A stretch of 36,408 bases of DNA from Phycisphaeraceae bacterium (GCA_002704825.1 PAIY01000002.1:1-36408), one strand, 5' to 3'; shown: positions 1-10,100, counted from the first letter of the stretch. The notes: generated by a model not told the origin, from the sequence alone. Translations and numbers: made by a program.

Positions 1-3000
1 CATTGGATGAATTGCTTTCGCTTGTACATTTGCCCAGTGCATCTGTTACCACACCAACACTCATCAGAAGTGCCCTCAAGACCAAACCCGCACCCGAGAT
101 TGCCTGCAAGGGGAGTTTGATTCTTGGGGAAAACATTCATGCAGGCAAAGTCAATACTGTCGGGCAGACAAAGGATCAACGCGTTCGCCATACCTATCTC
201 ATCGGAGCTAGCGGATCGGGTAAATCGACACTACTCAGTTCCATGATCAAACAAGACATTGAGCAGGGAAGTGGCTTCGGGGTGCTTGATCCGCATGGTG
301 ATTTGATCGATGTGGTACTCAGTCATATTCCACCAGAGAGATTCCGCGACGTGGTCTTGCTTGATCTTGCCGATGAGGAATATCCGATCCCGTTCAACAT
401 CTTGTCTGCCCATACGGAACTGGAAAAGAATCTGTTGGCATCTGACCTTGCAGCCAGCTTTGAGCGTTTGGCCACAAGCTGGGGTGACCAGATGACAGCG
501 GTACTTTCTAATGCCATTCTTGCATTTCTGGAAAGTGACAAGGGAGGCACACTCGCAGACCTCCGGCGTTTTCTCGTTGAAAAACAATTCCGAGCCAAGT
601 TCCTTGAAACGGTTCGTGATCCTGAAGTCGCATATTACTGGCAACATGAGTTCCCATTGGTTTCCGGCAAACCTCAGGGGTCGATTGTGACGCGGTTAAA
701 CACATTCCTTCGTCCCAAACCAATCCGGTACATGGTCTCGCATGGTGAAAATCACCTTGATGTCAGTGACATGATGAATACGGGCAAGATATTCCTGGCT
801 CGCATTCCACAAGGAGCTATCGGAGAAGAAAATGCTTTCCTGCTTGGAACCTTGCTGGTCTCTGCATTTCATCGCTCTGCATTGTCACGGCAAAGTCTCG
901 AAGCAGAGCAGCGAAAACCGTTTTACCTCTACATCGATGAATTTCATCATTTCGTTACACCCTCAATGGCCCAGATTCTTTCAGGTGCTCGCAAATATGG
1001 CCTTGGCTTGATTCTGGCCCATCAGGAACTCCGTCAGCTTGAAAGCCGAAACTCAGATGTTGCAAGTGCGGTGATATCCAATCCTGCAACGCGGATTTGT
1101 TTCAATCTTGGCGATCACGATGCCAAGCGATTGGAGTCAGGATTTGCATCATTTGCAGCGGGTGACTTGCAGAATCTCAGCGTCGGCAATGCCATCTGTC
1201 GGATGGAGCGAACTGAGTTTGATTTCAATCTGCACGTACCGCTTCCCCCGAAAGTGAATATTGATGAGGCAAAGAGACGGGAGCAGGAAATCCGCAAGAG
1301 ATCACGTGAGCGGTATGCAGTACAGCGGAGTAGTGTTGAAAAGATTCTGGAGCAGAATCGAGCGGATATACCGGTTGCTGAAAAAACAAAGCCCAAACCC
1401 AAAGCAAGCAAAGAAACACCGATTGAAAAACTACAGGAACAAGTTCCTGAAGTTGAACCTGTAGCAAAGACCGAAACGATCCAGAAGCCAGCATCAACAC
1501 CAGGGCGTGGTGGTCAGAAACACAAATCAATTCAACGTCTCATCAAGCAATGGGCTGAAGGTATGGGATATCGTGCACAGATTGAAAAGCCCATTCTCGA
1601 AGGGCGCGGTGCCGTTGATGTAGCTCTGTATAAAGGTGATATCTCCATTGCTTGTGAGATATCAATCACCACACCCACTGATCATGAATGTGCCAACCTG
1701 ATCAAATGTCTTGATGCGAAGTTTGATCATGTGGTCATGATTGCAGATGAAGAAGAACGTCTTGAAAAAGTAAGGAAAAAGTCAAAAACAACCCTTGAAA
1801 ATACCACGTATCAGCAGGTACACTTCATGCTACCGCAACAGCTTTTCCGCTTCATTGAAGAGCTTGAACAATCTGCGGTCAACAGTTCTACGACTGTCCG
1901 GGGGTATCGTGTAAAAATCAATCGTTCTCCGTTGGATGCAAGTGAGCGTTCAGAGCGGATGAAGTCTATCAAGCGTACCATTGCTGGTGCCGCGATCCGT
2001 CGTGGCAGTCGAGGGAACAAAGATGAATCGTAATCACAAGGTCAAGCGGTCAGTAGGCATCTGGATTCGGGTCAGTACGGAAGACCAAGCCAAAGGTGAC
2101 AGTCCGGAGCATCACGAACATCGTGCTCGTTGCTATGCCGAATCGAAAGACTGGGAAGTGGTCGAGGTGTACCACCTTGAAGGCGTCAGCGGCAAGAATG
2201 TGGGTGATCATGCCGAAACCAAGCGGATGCTCAAGGACATTGCATCCGGTCACATCACCGGCCTGATTTTCTCCAAGCTTGCCCGTCTTGCCCGAAGTAC
2301 CCGCCAGCTTCTGGACTTTGCAGATGTCTTTCGGGATGCAGGTGCTGACCTTGTATCCCTTCAGGAATCCATCGACACCTCAACGCCTGCCGGACGTCTG
2401 TTCTATACCATGATCGCTGCAATGGCCCAATGGGAAAGAGAAGAGATAGCAGATCGCGTTTCCGCCTCAATTCCAATTCGTGCCAAACTCGGCAAGCCTT
2501 TAGGTGGACAAGCACCGTTTGGCTACCAGTGGAAAGACAGAAAACTCATCCCTGATCCCAAGGAAGCCCCGATCCGAAAGCGAGTCCACGAACTCTTTCG
2601 GGAGCATCGACGCAAGAAGACCGTTGCTCGTTTGATGAATGAAGCGGGATACAGAACCAGAAGGGGAGGGAGGTTTTCAGATACCACAGTCGCACGGCTA
2701 CTTGATGATCCAACAGCTAAAGGACTGCATCGGGCGAACTACACCCAGAACCCTAACGGCTCAAAAAAGTGGGGATACAAGCCAGAAGACGAATGGATTT
2801 TCAGTGAAGTCGAACCAATCATGTCTGCTGAGCTTTGGGATGAATGTCAGGCAATCAGTACCGAGCAAAAGAAAACCCGAAAGAAGCCTGCCAAAAAGAC
2901 AGTTCACTTGTTTGCAGGAACGATGTATTGCGAGTGTGGCAAGCGGATGTACGTTCCGTCAAAATCTCAGAAATACACGTGTCCAGCTTGCAGAAACAAG

Positions 3001-3517
3001 ATGCCCATTGACGACATGGAACACATCTTTATTGAGCAACTCAAGGGATTCCTGCTTTCTCCAAGTGAGGTGGAAAACTACCTAACTGAGGCCAATGCCA
3101 CCATCCAAGAGAGGGAGGACACGCTTAATCGTCTCTCCAAACAGTTTGATGAGACAAAGAGGCAGATGGATTCATTGTTCCAGTTGTATCAGGACGGACA
3201 GATTCCAACCGAAGGGTTCAAGGAACGCTATACACCCATTCAGAACCGCCAGAAGGAGCTTGAGAGGCAAACTGCTGAGGCAGAGGCACAGTTGGACCTT
3301 CTCAAGGTCGAAAGCCTGTCGAGCGACCATATTCTGCTTGAAGGTCGCGACCTCGCAGAGCGTTGGCCCAAACTTAATCGTGATGAGAAACGCAGAATAG
3401 TAGAGGACTTAGTGGAAGAAATCACCATTGGGAAAGAGGAGGTTTCAATCAACCTCCTCTACTTCCCCTCATCCTCCAAAGAAGCAGCAAAAAGGCAACG
3501 AAACAAGTCGGATTCAT
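1..3517. mobile_element. End of an integrated mobile element (ICE or genomic island) inside comM
   Basis: The left 3.5 kb carries a conjugative coupling-type ATPase and a large serine recombinase, and it ends exactly where the comM reading frame on the opposite strand is broken. ComM reads normally from 4570 down to the conserved AAMNPT motif (about 3506-3517) and then continues into unrelated residues. A recombinase gene at the extreme end of an element, next to its attachment site, is the usual arrangement for serine-integrase elements. The other end, and the 3' part of comM, must lie left of the window. Insertion into comM is known for other islands, such as the AbaR islands of Acinetobacter, which use a different (Tn7-like) machinery. 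Whether this is a full ICE, a mobilisable island or a remnant cannot be decided from one end. Confidence 0.82.
3..2033 (+). CDS. VirD4/TraG-like conjugative coupling ATPase with C-terminal nuclease-fold-like domain (5' truncated by window)
   Basis: This is a DNA-pumping ATPase of the type IV secretion coupling / HerA-TraG superfamily, expected to bind element DNA and drive its transfer at the inner membrane. The visible part has Walker A GASGSGKST (residues about 68-76), then the DPHGDL motif typical of this group. Walker B is YLYIDEFHHF (about 309-318), followed by a TraG-like LAHQELRQL sensor region. A Lys/Pro-rich linker (about 440-510) leads to a C-terminal domain (about 510-640) with the pattern GRGAVDVAL…IACEIS, which resembles a PD-(D/E)xK fold in which the usual Lys is Ser. 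The TTG at position 3 only marks the window edge: the first visible residues look like mid-protein sequence, so the true start is upstream. The stop overlaps the recombinase start by 11 nt, suggesting translational coupling. Confidence 0.8.
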   Translation: MDELLSLVHLPSASVTTPTLIRSALKTKPAPEIACKGSLILGENIHAGKVNTVGQTKDQRVRHTYLIGASGSGKSTLLSSMIKQDIEQGSGFGVLDPHGDLIDVVLSHIPPERFRDVVLLDLADEEYPIPFNILSAHTELEKNLLASDLAASFERLATSWGDQMTAVLSNAILAFLESDKGGTLADLRRFLVEKQFRAKFLETVRDPEVAYYWQHEFPLVSGKPQGSIVTRLNTFLRPKPIRYMVSHGENHLDVSDMMNTGKIFLARIPQGAIGEENAFLLGTLLVSAFHRSALSRQSLEAEQRKPFYLYIDEFHHFVTPSMAQILSGARKYGLGLILAHQELRQLESRNSDVASAVISNPATRICFNLGDHDAKRLESGFASFAAGDLQNLSVGNAICRMERTEFDFNLHVPLPPKVNIDEAKRREQEIRKRSRERYAVQRSSVEKILEQNRADIPVAEKTKPKPKASKETPIEKLQEQVPEVEPVAKTETIQKPASTPGRGGQKHKSIQRLIKQWAEGMGYRAQIEKPILEGRGAVDVALYKGDISIACEISITTPTDHECANLIKCLDAKFDHVVMIADEEERLEKVRKKSKTTLENTTYQQVHFMLPQQLFRFIEELEQSAVNSSTTVRGYRVKINRSPLDASERSERMKSIKRTIAGAAIRRGSRGNKDES

Positions 3518-3534
3518 CGCAGCAACAAGCATGA
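2023..3534 (+). CDS. Large serine recombinase (element integrase)
   Basis: This is a site-specific recombinase that would integrate and excise the element. The N-terminal resolvase domain has catalytic Ser18 in IRVSTEDQ and the downstream motifs KLARLARS and [12 protein letters not shown] 'recombinase' DNA-binding domain follows ([12 protein letters not shown] onward). Next come a zinc ribbon (CECGKRMYV…YTCPACRNK, about residues 304-325) and a coiled coil (about 360-430) that controls subunit pairing. At 503 residues it fits the large serine recombinase family. The ATG at 2023 (MNRNHK) is preferred over the TTG at 1981, which would lie deep in the upstream gene. The last residues (about SDSSQQQA) and the stop codon overlap comM sequence on the other strand, so the tail appears to be encoded by host DNA. 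No excisionase candidate is visible in the window. Confidence 0.92.
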   Translation: MNRNHKVKRSVGIWIRVSTEDQAKGDSPEHHEHRARCYAESKDWEVVEVYHLEGVSGKNVGDHAETKRMLKDIASGHITGLIFSKLARLARSTRQLLDFADVFRDAGADLVSLQESIDTSTPAGRLFYTMIAAMAQWEREEIADRVSASIPIRAKLGKPLGGQAPFGYQWKDRKLIPDPKEAPIRKRVHELFREHRRKKTVARLMNEAGYRTRRGGRFSDTTVARLLDDPTAKGLHRANYTQNPNGSKKWGYKPEDEWIFSEVEPIMSAELWDECQAISTEQKKTRKKPAKKTVHLFAGTMYCECGKRMYVPSKSQKYTCPACRNKMPIDDMEHIFIEQLKGFLLSPSEVENYLTEANATIQEREDTLNRLSKQFDETKRQMDSLFQLYQDGQIPTEGFKERYTPIQNRQKELERQTAEAEAQLDLLKVESLSSDHILLEGRDLAERWPKLNRDEKRRIVEDLVEEITIGKEEVSINLLYFPSSSKEAAKRQRNKSDSSQQQA

Positions 3535-4570
3535 ATCGGGAGGGAAACGCGATGCTGCTATGCGAACGGGCGATGGTGACTTTGCCATCTTCCAGAGGTT
3601 GTCTCAAGGTTTCGAGAACCTGGCGTGGGAACTCCGGCGTTTCGTCGAGGAAAAGTATGCCATGATGCGCCAGACTCACTTCACCGGGCTTGGGGATACT
3701 GCCACCACCAATCATGGCAACACTGCTTGCCGTGTGATGCGGCGTTCGAACCGGGCGTTGGGTGAGGATCGGTTGACCTTTGGGAACCAAACCGACGGAG
3801 GAATATATGCGCGTGACATCTAACGCTTCATCGCGTGATAGCGGGGGGAGGACACCTGCCAATGCGCGAGCCATCATCGTTTTGCCCGAACCTGCAGGGC
3901 CAATCATCAAAATATTGTGTGCCCCAGCCGCAGCGATGAGCATCGCCCGTTTGGCGGCTTCCTGTCCCTTGATCTCTGCGAAGTCGATGGTTGATTGGTC
4001 TTCAATGAGCAAACGCTCGACATCAATTTCGTGATGCGGTTCCAGTTCATAGGTCTCGTTGAGAAAACCGATCACGCTGGCAAGGGAGTCCGCTGGGTAG
4101 ACGTCAATCTCACCCACCGCTGCGGCTTCGGATGCGTTATCAACCGGGACGACAATGCCATCGAGTTTGAGATGTTTCGCCAGCAACGCCAGATTGATCA
4201 CGCCGTTGATCGGGCGGATGCGACCATCGAGCGCTAATTCACCTGCAAATAACAGGCTTTTGTGTTTCTGGGTTTGAATGACATTGGTGGCAAGCAGCAG
4301 ACCGACCGCAATCGGTAAATCGAAAATCGGCCCCTCCTTGCGAATGTCCGCTGGGGCAAGGTTGACCAGTAATCGACTCATCGGGAAGGGGAAGCCACTG
4401 TTGGTGATCGCAGAACGCACACGTTCAATCGACTCTTTGACCGCAGCATCAGGAAGTCCGACGATCGTGGTCTTGGGCAAACCTTTGTCCGCGATATCGA
4501 CTTCGATTTCACACGCTACAGGATCAATCCCCTGGAGCACAAAGCTATGGACCTGTGCAAGCATGGACAT
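3449..4570 (-). pseudogene. comM: comM/yifB, Mg-chelatase-like AAA+ helicase, 3' end lost to element insertion
   Basis: ComM (YifB) is a hexameric helicase that promotes branch migration of incoming DNA during natural transformation. The visible part has the N-terminal LonC-like domain (start [14 protein letters not shown]), the NLAPAD motif, and Walker [15 protein letters not shown]. Walker B is [11 protein letters not shown], and the last native motif is LVAAMNPT. About 355 residues are native. The final 18 (from C-F-V-A-F) come from the element, so roughly 150 C-terminal residues (the rest of the AAA+ core and the Mg-chelatase C domain) are missing and the protein should be non-functional. 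The ATG at 4570 or 4564 is chosen because family members begin MLAQVHS. It lies 54 nt after the upstream small membrane protein gene and may share its transcript. Confidence 0.93.
3503..3537. other. Element-chromosome junction (attachment site) in comM
   Basis: On the minus strand, host comM codons run through ATG AAT CCG ACT (3517 down to 3506, encoding M-N-P-T). They then give Cys-Phe-Val-Ala instead of the Pro-Cys-Gly or similar expected in YifB/ComM proteins. The crossover must therefore lie within about 3503-3517. A 7-bp inverted repeat, GATTCAT (3511-3517) and ATGAATC (3531-3537), brackets the host side and could be part of the integrase recognition site. The exact core dinucleotide cannot be fixed without the other junction. 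Confidence 0.65.
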
Positions 4571-4624
4571 ATTTAACCATGATGCGCATCGTTGCACAAC
4601 GCCCGTCTCAGGATTCGATATTGG

Positions 4625-4930
4625 TTAGTCTTTTTCTGAGATGGATTCGATCTGCTGCTTGTACTCTGCTCGCTGCTTGGCATCCTTGTCCAGGACCGCA
4701 GGTGCACGCATCCAGCCGATGATTAATGAGCCAGTGATCAATCCCAACCATAGAATCAGATTAAGATATTTTTCCGAAGGATCCGGTGGTGTTTCTCTGC
4801 CCCAGATCGGATACGGGCTGAAAACACAGAAAAAACAACCACTGGCCATGACAAAAACAAATAACACTGGGATTGCAATAATTACAGCAACGCCCAGTCG
4901 TTTGGCCCAGTGATGTTTTGTTGTACTCAT
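4625..4930 (-). CDS. Small membrane protein, two transmembrane helices
   Basis: This is a 101-residue protein of unknown family. It has a basic N-terminus (MSTTKHHWAKRLG), a first hydrophobic helix (about residues 12-33) rich in Val/Ile and ending in Cys-rich GCFFC, a polar loop with several prolines, a second helix (about 56-72), and a charged, Glu/Lys/Gln-rich C-terminal tail. The ATG at 4930 is chosen because it lies only 10 nt after the stop of the MMPL gene; the longer frame would overlap that gene by 77 nt. The position suggests it is cotranslated with the transporter and may be an accessory or stabilising subunit, but that is inference from context only. Confidence 0.68.
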   Translation of the reverse strand: MSTTKHHWAKRLGVAVIIAIPVLFVFVMASGCFFCVFSPYPIWGRETPPDPSEKYLNLILWLGLITGSLIIGWMRAPAVLDKDAKQRAEYKQQIESISEKD

Positions 4931-4940
4931 TCTCGATAGC

Positions 4941-7106
4941 CTATGATGCTTTCTGCTCTTTGGCTTTACCATACCCCGCCAACACCGGCAGGACGAACAA
5001 TGCTGCCATTGCAGCAATGATGGTGCCTAACACGACGGCAACGCCAAACCGTTGTGTCGGTGGGAAACTTGATAATGCGAAAATACCAAAGCCTGCACCG
5101 ACCACCAACGCGGAGTTGAGGATCGACATCCACTGTTGACTGCGTGCGTCAGTCCAGGCTTGCCAACGGTTGTCCTTCCAGTGATCACTTTTGCGTGCTG
5201 CCATGGTCAGGTGAATCATCGCATCGACCGCCATGCCGATACACACATTGGCAGCGGGCGCGGAGATGACATCCAACGGAATCTTGAACCAGCCGATGAG
5301 TCCAAGGATGCCTGCGGGGACAATACTCACGGCGACGACCATGCCAACGGTTGCCCGAAAATTCAGCGAGACAAGTAGCGCGATGATGGCAAAGAGTCCG
5401 ACGATTCCTGCCAAGCCCTGGATCAAGCTTTTTTCGACCAATGCTGCCAACTCGCCTTGCAGGTAATAAAGTCCACCGACCATGGGGACTTCAAAGCCGT
5501 TAGCCTGAAGCGATTCCTTGAGGCGTTTGATGACTTCCAACCGGACTTCTTCACGGTCCTGTTCGACCATGCGGATCATGAATAGACCCTTGACGCGGTC
5601 CTCGGTGATAAAGCTTTTTGCTGTGCGATCGAAGGACGGTTTTTCCAGGATATCAAGTAACATCTCAAAAGGTAATAGGCCTGCAAACGGTGTTTCCTTG
5701 GCCTGCGCCATCAGGACCGGGAGTGAAATGATCGTCCCCACGGACTCGTCGGTCTCGAGTTCCTGCTGAGCTTCCCAGAGTTGCTCGTAGGCCTTCTTGT
5801 TGTTGAGTAGTGCCTGTGATTGTTCCTTGCCATCTTCGGGTTGGCGTTGCACGACAAACTTCAATGGACTCGAGCCACCGTTGCGATCAATGTAACTCAG
5901 CCCATCATGCAGTTTGCTTCCCTTGTCGAAGTAGGCCAGCAAGGATGGGTCGGTATTGATCATGGTGATACCGATGCCAAGCACAGCACCTGAGACAATC
6001 ATCCCCAGTGCAATGGGCCAGAACGGTTTGCTGGTCCAACTGTGTTTATCCTTTTGATCGTCTGATTCGTCTTTGGGTTTGGGATGTTTGTCGACATGGT
6101 CCAGCCATGACAGGAATGCGGGATACATCAGATAAGCGCAGAGCATGGCGGCGATGGTGCCGATCGTGCCCCCAATCCCCAATTCACGCAGTGGTTTGGC
6201 CTGGACGAGCATCAGTGATGCAAAGCCCAATAGCGTGGTAAGCATGCACCAACCCGATGCGGTGGCAGTGCGTTTCCATGCCTGCCACATCATGCTCCCC
6301 TCCGTATCCGACGGCTGGATTTTCTGCCAGTTGCCGGTCATGAAAATGATGTGCGATAACGTGAGGACAAACACAATCGTCGTGAGATTGGCAGTGAGTA
6401 AGCCGATTTTCTGGCCGAATAGCTGTTGAATGATCAGTGTAAGAATCACGGCGGATAAACACGTGACCATGGTTCCCAGGAGAATTCGCCATGATCTGAA
6501 AAGGACTGCGATCATCAAGCCGAACAACGCGACGGCGGATGATGAAAAAAGCACAAAATCACGCACAAGACTCCGGCGGATCATCTCCACGACATAGGGC
6601 GGGCCTGCGATGCGCAGCTCAAAATTTTTCGAGTTGGCATCGTCCATGATCTTTTCGATCTTAGGGATAAGCTCCGCCGGGTCTGCTTCACCGAGCATGA
6701 TCAGGATATTCGTCGCCTTGCCTTGTTCTGCAATGAGCAGTCGCTTCCACATCGGCCCATTCTCAGCGGACTTGAGATTCTTGGGGCCATGGCTGATGCT
6801 CTTGATGCCGGTGACGGTATCCAGTTCAAGTAGCTGTTCGGAGACTTTGCGGATGGATTCCATGTACCAATCCGAATCAATCTCTGATGACGTGGCTGTC
6901 ATGATCAGAAATTGCTGAGATTGAAAAGTATCTTCGATTTTCCTGGCTTGCTTGAAGGCAGGGTTGTCCGTGGAGAAGAAAAAGTTTTCACCGACCTGAG
7001 GCTTGAGATCTACAAAGAAAACCAACAAAGCAACGAGTAAACTCGTTATGCCGATCATCAACCAATGGGTGAACTTCAATAACCCAGTTTTGTTTTTGTC
7101 TGACAT
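4941..7106 (-). CDS. MMPL/RND-superfamily membrane transporter
   Basis: This is a 721-residue proton-driven exporter-like protein of the RND/MMPL superfamily, whose members move lipids, hydrophobic compounds or polymers out of the inner membrane. The topology is the duplicated RND plan. TM1 is at about 13-32, followed by a periplasmic domain to about 185. A block of helices follows at about 190-340. TM7 (about 367-388) leads into a second periplasmic domain (to about 560), and the last helices end at about 715. The two halves carry matching helix blocks (GLMIAVLFRSWRI and VSLNFRATVGM). The substrate is unknown. It starts 21 nt after the secreted protease gene with an AAGGAAA ribosome site, and the small membrane protein follows at 10 nt, so the three form an operon. 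The protease could be cargo-related, but nothing in the sequence proves this. Confidence 0.88.
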   Translation of the reverse strand: MSDKNKTGLLKFTHWLMIGITSLLVALLVFFVDLKPQVGENFFFSTDNPAFKQARKIEDTFQSQQFLIMTATSSEIDSDWYMESIRKVSEQLLELDTVTGIKSISHGPKNLKSAENGPMWKRLLIAEQGKATNILIMLGEADPAELIPKIEKIMDDANSKNFELRIAGPPYVVEMIRRSLVRDFVLFSSSAVALFGLMIAVLFRSWRILLGTMVTCLSAVILTLIIQQLFGQKIGLLTANLTTIVFVLTLSHIIFMTGNWQKIQPSDTEGSMMWQAWKRTATASGWCMLTTLLGFASLMLVQAKPLRELGIGGTIGTIAAMLCAYLMYPAFLSWLDHVDKHPKPKDESDDQKDKHSWTSKPFWPIALGMIVSGAVLGIGITMINTDPSLLAYFDKGSKLHDGLSYIDRNGGSSPLKFVVQRQPEDGKEQSQALLNNKKAYEQLWEAQQELETDESVGTIISLPVLMAQAKETPFAGLLPFEMLLDILEKPSFDRTAKSFITEDRVKGLFMIRMVEQDREEVRLEVIKRLKESLQANGFEVPMVGGLYYLQGELAALVEKSLIQGLAGIVGLFAIIALLVSLNFRATVGMVVAVSIVPAGILGLIGWFKIPLDVISAPAANVCIGMAVDAMIHLTMAARKSDHWKDNRWQAWTDARSQQWMSILNSALVVGAGFGIFALSSFPPTQRFGVAVVLGTIIAAMAALFVLPVLAGYGKAKEQKAS

Positions 7107-7108
7107 AT

Positions 7109-7122
7109 GTTTCCTTGGAAAC
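7109..7122 (-). promoter_or_regulatory. Inverted repeat covering the MMPL ribosome binding site
   Basis: A perfect 6-bp inverted repeat, GTTTCC-TT-GGAAAC, fills most of the 21-nt spacer between the protease stop and the MMPL start. Read on the minus strand, its second arm contains the AAGGAAA Shine-Dalgarno. The hairpin would hide the site unless ribosomes finishing the protease open it, which would couple the two genes translationally. The repeat is directly visible; its role is inferred. Confidence 0.4.
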
Positions 7123-7127
7123 GATTT

Positions 7128-10100
7128 TTACTGTCCGTTTGGATTGTCCGAGAGCAGGTCGATGGACAAGGTTTGCAGTTGATCACCGACATGAAACTTT
7201 GTGATGACCTTATCGAGTTTCTTGCCAAAATAATAAGCGGGGAAGTGTCTGGCATCCAGTGAAAATCGCTGATCGGTCCAATAGACTCGCCGGTCGCTTC
7301 CACTGTAAAACGCATAGCCGACTTTTTTAACTTCATTGAGCATTGCCCAGGGGGCTTGAAGTCTGGCTGTCCATTCATTGGGTAAACCGTTTTGGCCTTC
7401 GTGGGTCTGTTCGACGATGAGTTGGAACGTGTCAAGTTGCTTCGGGGGATTGGGGACGGGGATTACAAATTTCCGCCAATCCTTGATCGGTTTCATCTCC
7501 ATATACACCGTTGGGTCGGTGACGAATGGGACGACCTGCAAAATTTGAAAGATGGGTGCATCCATTGTGCCTGCGCGATTGAAACTTGAAGTTGTGACGA
7601 CATTCGCTTTTTCAAACGGCAGTGACATGGTAAAGCTTGAGAGCCAGTGCGGTTTGTTTTCGTAGGTTCCCCAATAGTCCAATGCCACCTTCGCTGTTTG
7701 CTCCCATGTCGGCTGAAAAGGCGTGTAGCGACTTTGAATTTGTCGGGTCATCCCGTCCTTGAATGTGATATCCGCCGCAATATCCAATGGGGAGTTGGAT
7801 GTTTGTGTGATCCCGTATCTTGGACCATGGTACAAGTAAGAAAGTGCGTTGTGCGTGCTGACTTTTTGCGTATTCAGATCCGTAATGCGGAAACTCACGT
7901 TTTTGATGTCATTGATCATGCGCGACGGACCCGCAAGGTAGATCATGCCTGAGTCGGATTTGATCGACAAATCATGATGTCGCTCTGCCAGGCAGGTTAA
8001 CGGATGTTCTGTGACTTTCGTACTCCCGTCTTTGAAATGGATGGTACTGATATAGGTGCGTGGTTCGTTGAAATAAACCTTGTAGATTCTTTCCGGTTCA
8101 AAAGTATGTTGTTTACCTCTACCGCCGTTGTCGTACTGAACTTGTAGTTCCCATTGTGTGACACGTTGGAGAAACTCAGGGGACCCATTGAGTTCAAATC
8201 GTGCGATAAAGGCATTGGACACCGTGTTCTTTGCATTGAGCGTTGGGCCGTAAAAGTATTCTGTTGCAACGACTCGACCTTCTTCGGGTTTGAAGTCCGA
8301 GATTTGTTTTTGAGCGGAGAGTTTTTGGGAGAACAGCTCCATTTGTCCGTCAAAGTAATAAATGCGCGTGCTGAGTTTGGATTGATCGCGAGCCCCAAAG
8401 TTCAAGTACAATTGTGGTGTAATCTGACGGCGTTGACGATTCAGGATCATTTGGACCGGGCCGACATCGCGCTGGACATGTTGGTATCCGCCGGATTGAT
8501 GATCGAAGCAATCATAAACCCAGGCCACTTTTTCCATGGATGCGATACGGCCGGTCCCATGGATTTGTGTCTGCCAGTCGCCTGCGATGACATCGGTATA
8601 GTTACCATCGGTTCGTGTAAATGGTTGCCATTGTCTAGTCGAGAGATAGACGTCGTCGATGATTTTTGCGCTTGCCTGAATTTCATCTGATAGTTCGGTG
8701 ACATGCCCATCTTTGAAGGTGACGGTGGTTTTGACTTGAATCTTGGTGTTGGTCGTATGGATATTACCTTGCCATACCAGATGCTCACCAACGGCTTTGA
8801 AGTCAAGATTCAGTTCATGTGTTTTGCCTGAAGAGTCGACATAGGTTTGTTTGACGGATTTAATTTTTGCGATGGACTTTGGATCACCAATCAGGCGGTT
8901 GATGATCAGCCATGTGGGTTCTTTTCTTTTGCTTCTACCGGAGTATTGATCATAACTGATGATGCCGATGCGATCAGGATTGGGATATTTCGCATCCTCG
9001 GGCAATGTGATCCATGCTTCGCGCGTGACAGGTTTGCGTTTGTACTCAGGATAGTAATGGACCGTTCCTTTCACCCGAAATTCACGTGTTGCATAGCCGG
9101 TGAGCATGTTGGGCTTGAAAAACGTGCCATAGCTTTCTTTGCTTTGGCGGAAGTTCTGCGAGCCATCGAGTTCCCATTGCACATAATCAACCTTGGGCTG
9201 ATCCATCCCCGGCATGTTCATCCAGACAGAATAGGCATAGCCCGGTTGATCAGGGCCGATGGCTCTGTGTTCAAATTCGATGCGCGGTTCGTAAAAGGCC
9301 TGGGTGTTGAACTTGTCAACTTCAATACGCAATGTGGATTGACTTCCGTCTTTGTATTGCAACAGTGCTTTGACCGGATACGGTTTGCCTGTAAAGAGTG
9401 TGCCTTCAAAGCTGAATGGCCAGCGATCGGCTTCAAAGGTCCGTGGTGAATAGGCACCTGCAGGCGCATCCAGTGAATAGGTTACGCTTGCCAGTTCGCT
9501 GAGATCTGTTTCGTTTCCCTGAATATGCGGGAGCATCTGCCAGACGTCGACGTTATGGTTGTTTTTGCCACTGAAAATATCGTTATAGATGAGTTTCAGA
9601 TCACGTTCTCTGGCCGTGGGGGGCGTGAAAGACAGGGCGACTTTTTGCGTGTGCGTTTGCCCGTTGCGCAAGGTGATCAGGGCGGTTGCGTTGGCAAATG
9701 CAGATTGGGTTGAGGACCAGACTCGAAAGTATTGTTCGGGATTTTCGCTGGTTAACTGGACATGACCTTTGCTGGTAGGGACGGTCCATTGAACCTTTAT
9801 CACCGGCTTAAGTTGTTTGACCGAACCGCGAAGTTGCAGGTAATACCTGAAATTGTGCTTCTTGTTCTCGACATCATATCCTGCATGTTCATACCCCCAG
9901 CGAACCATGCGATCATCCTTGACACGCGGTTGTTCGCCTGGCGTTTCATGGACATTCTGCTGAATGTCAAACATCACCATGGCAAGGAACAGAAACGATT
10001 CACTGCTTTTGGCGGTATCAATGTTTTCCATGACATCGTAACTCACCCAGCAGTAGCCATGTCGGCCCCAATACTTGCTCCATGAGTTGGCGATGAGAAA

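Noticed and set aside
1981-2022. TTG start of the recombinase at 1981
   Set aside because: The ATG at 2023 gives the normal resolvase N-terminus and only an 11-nt overlap with the upstream gene.
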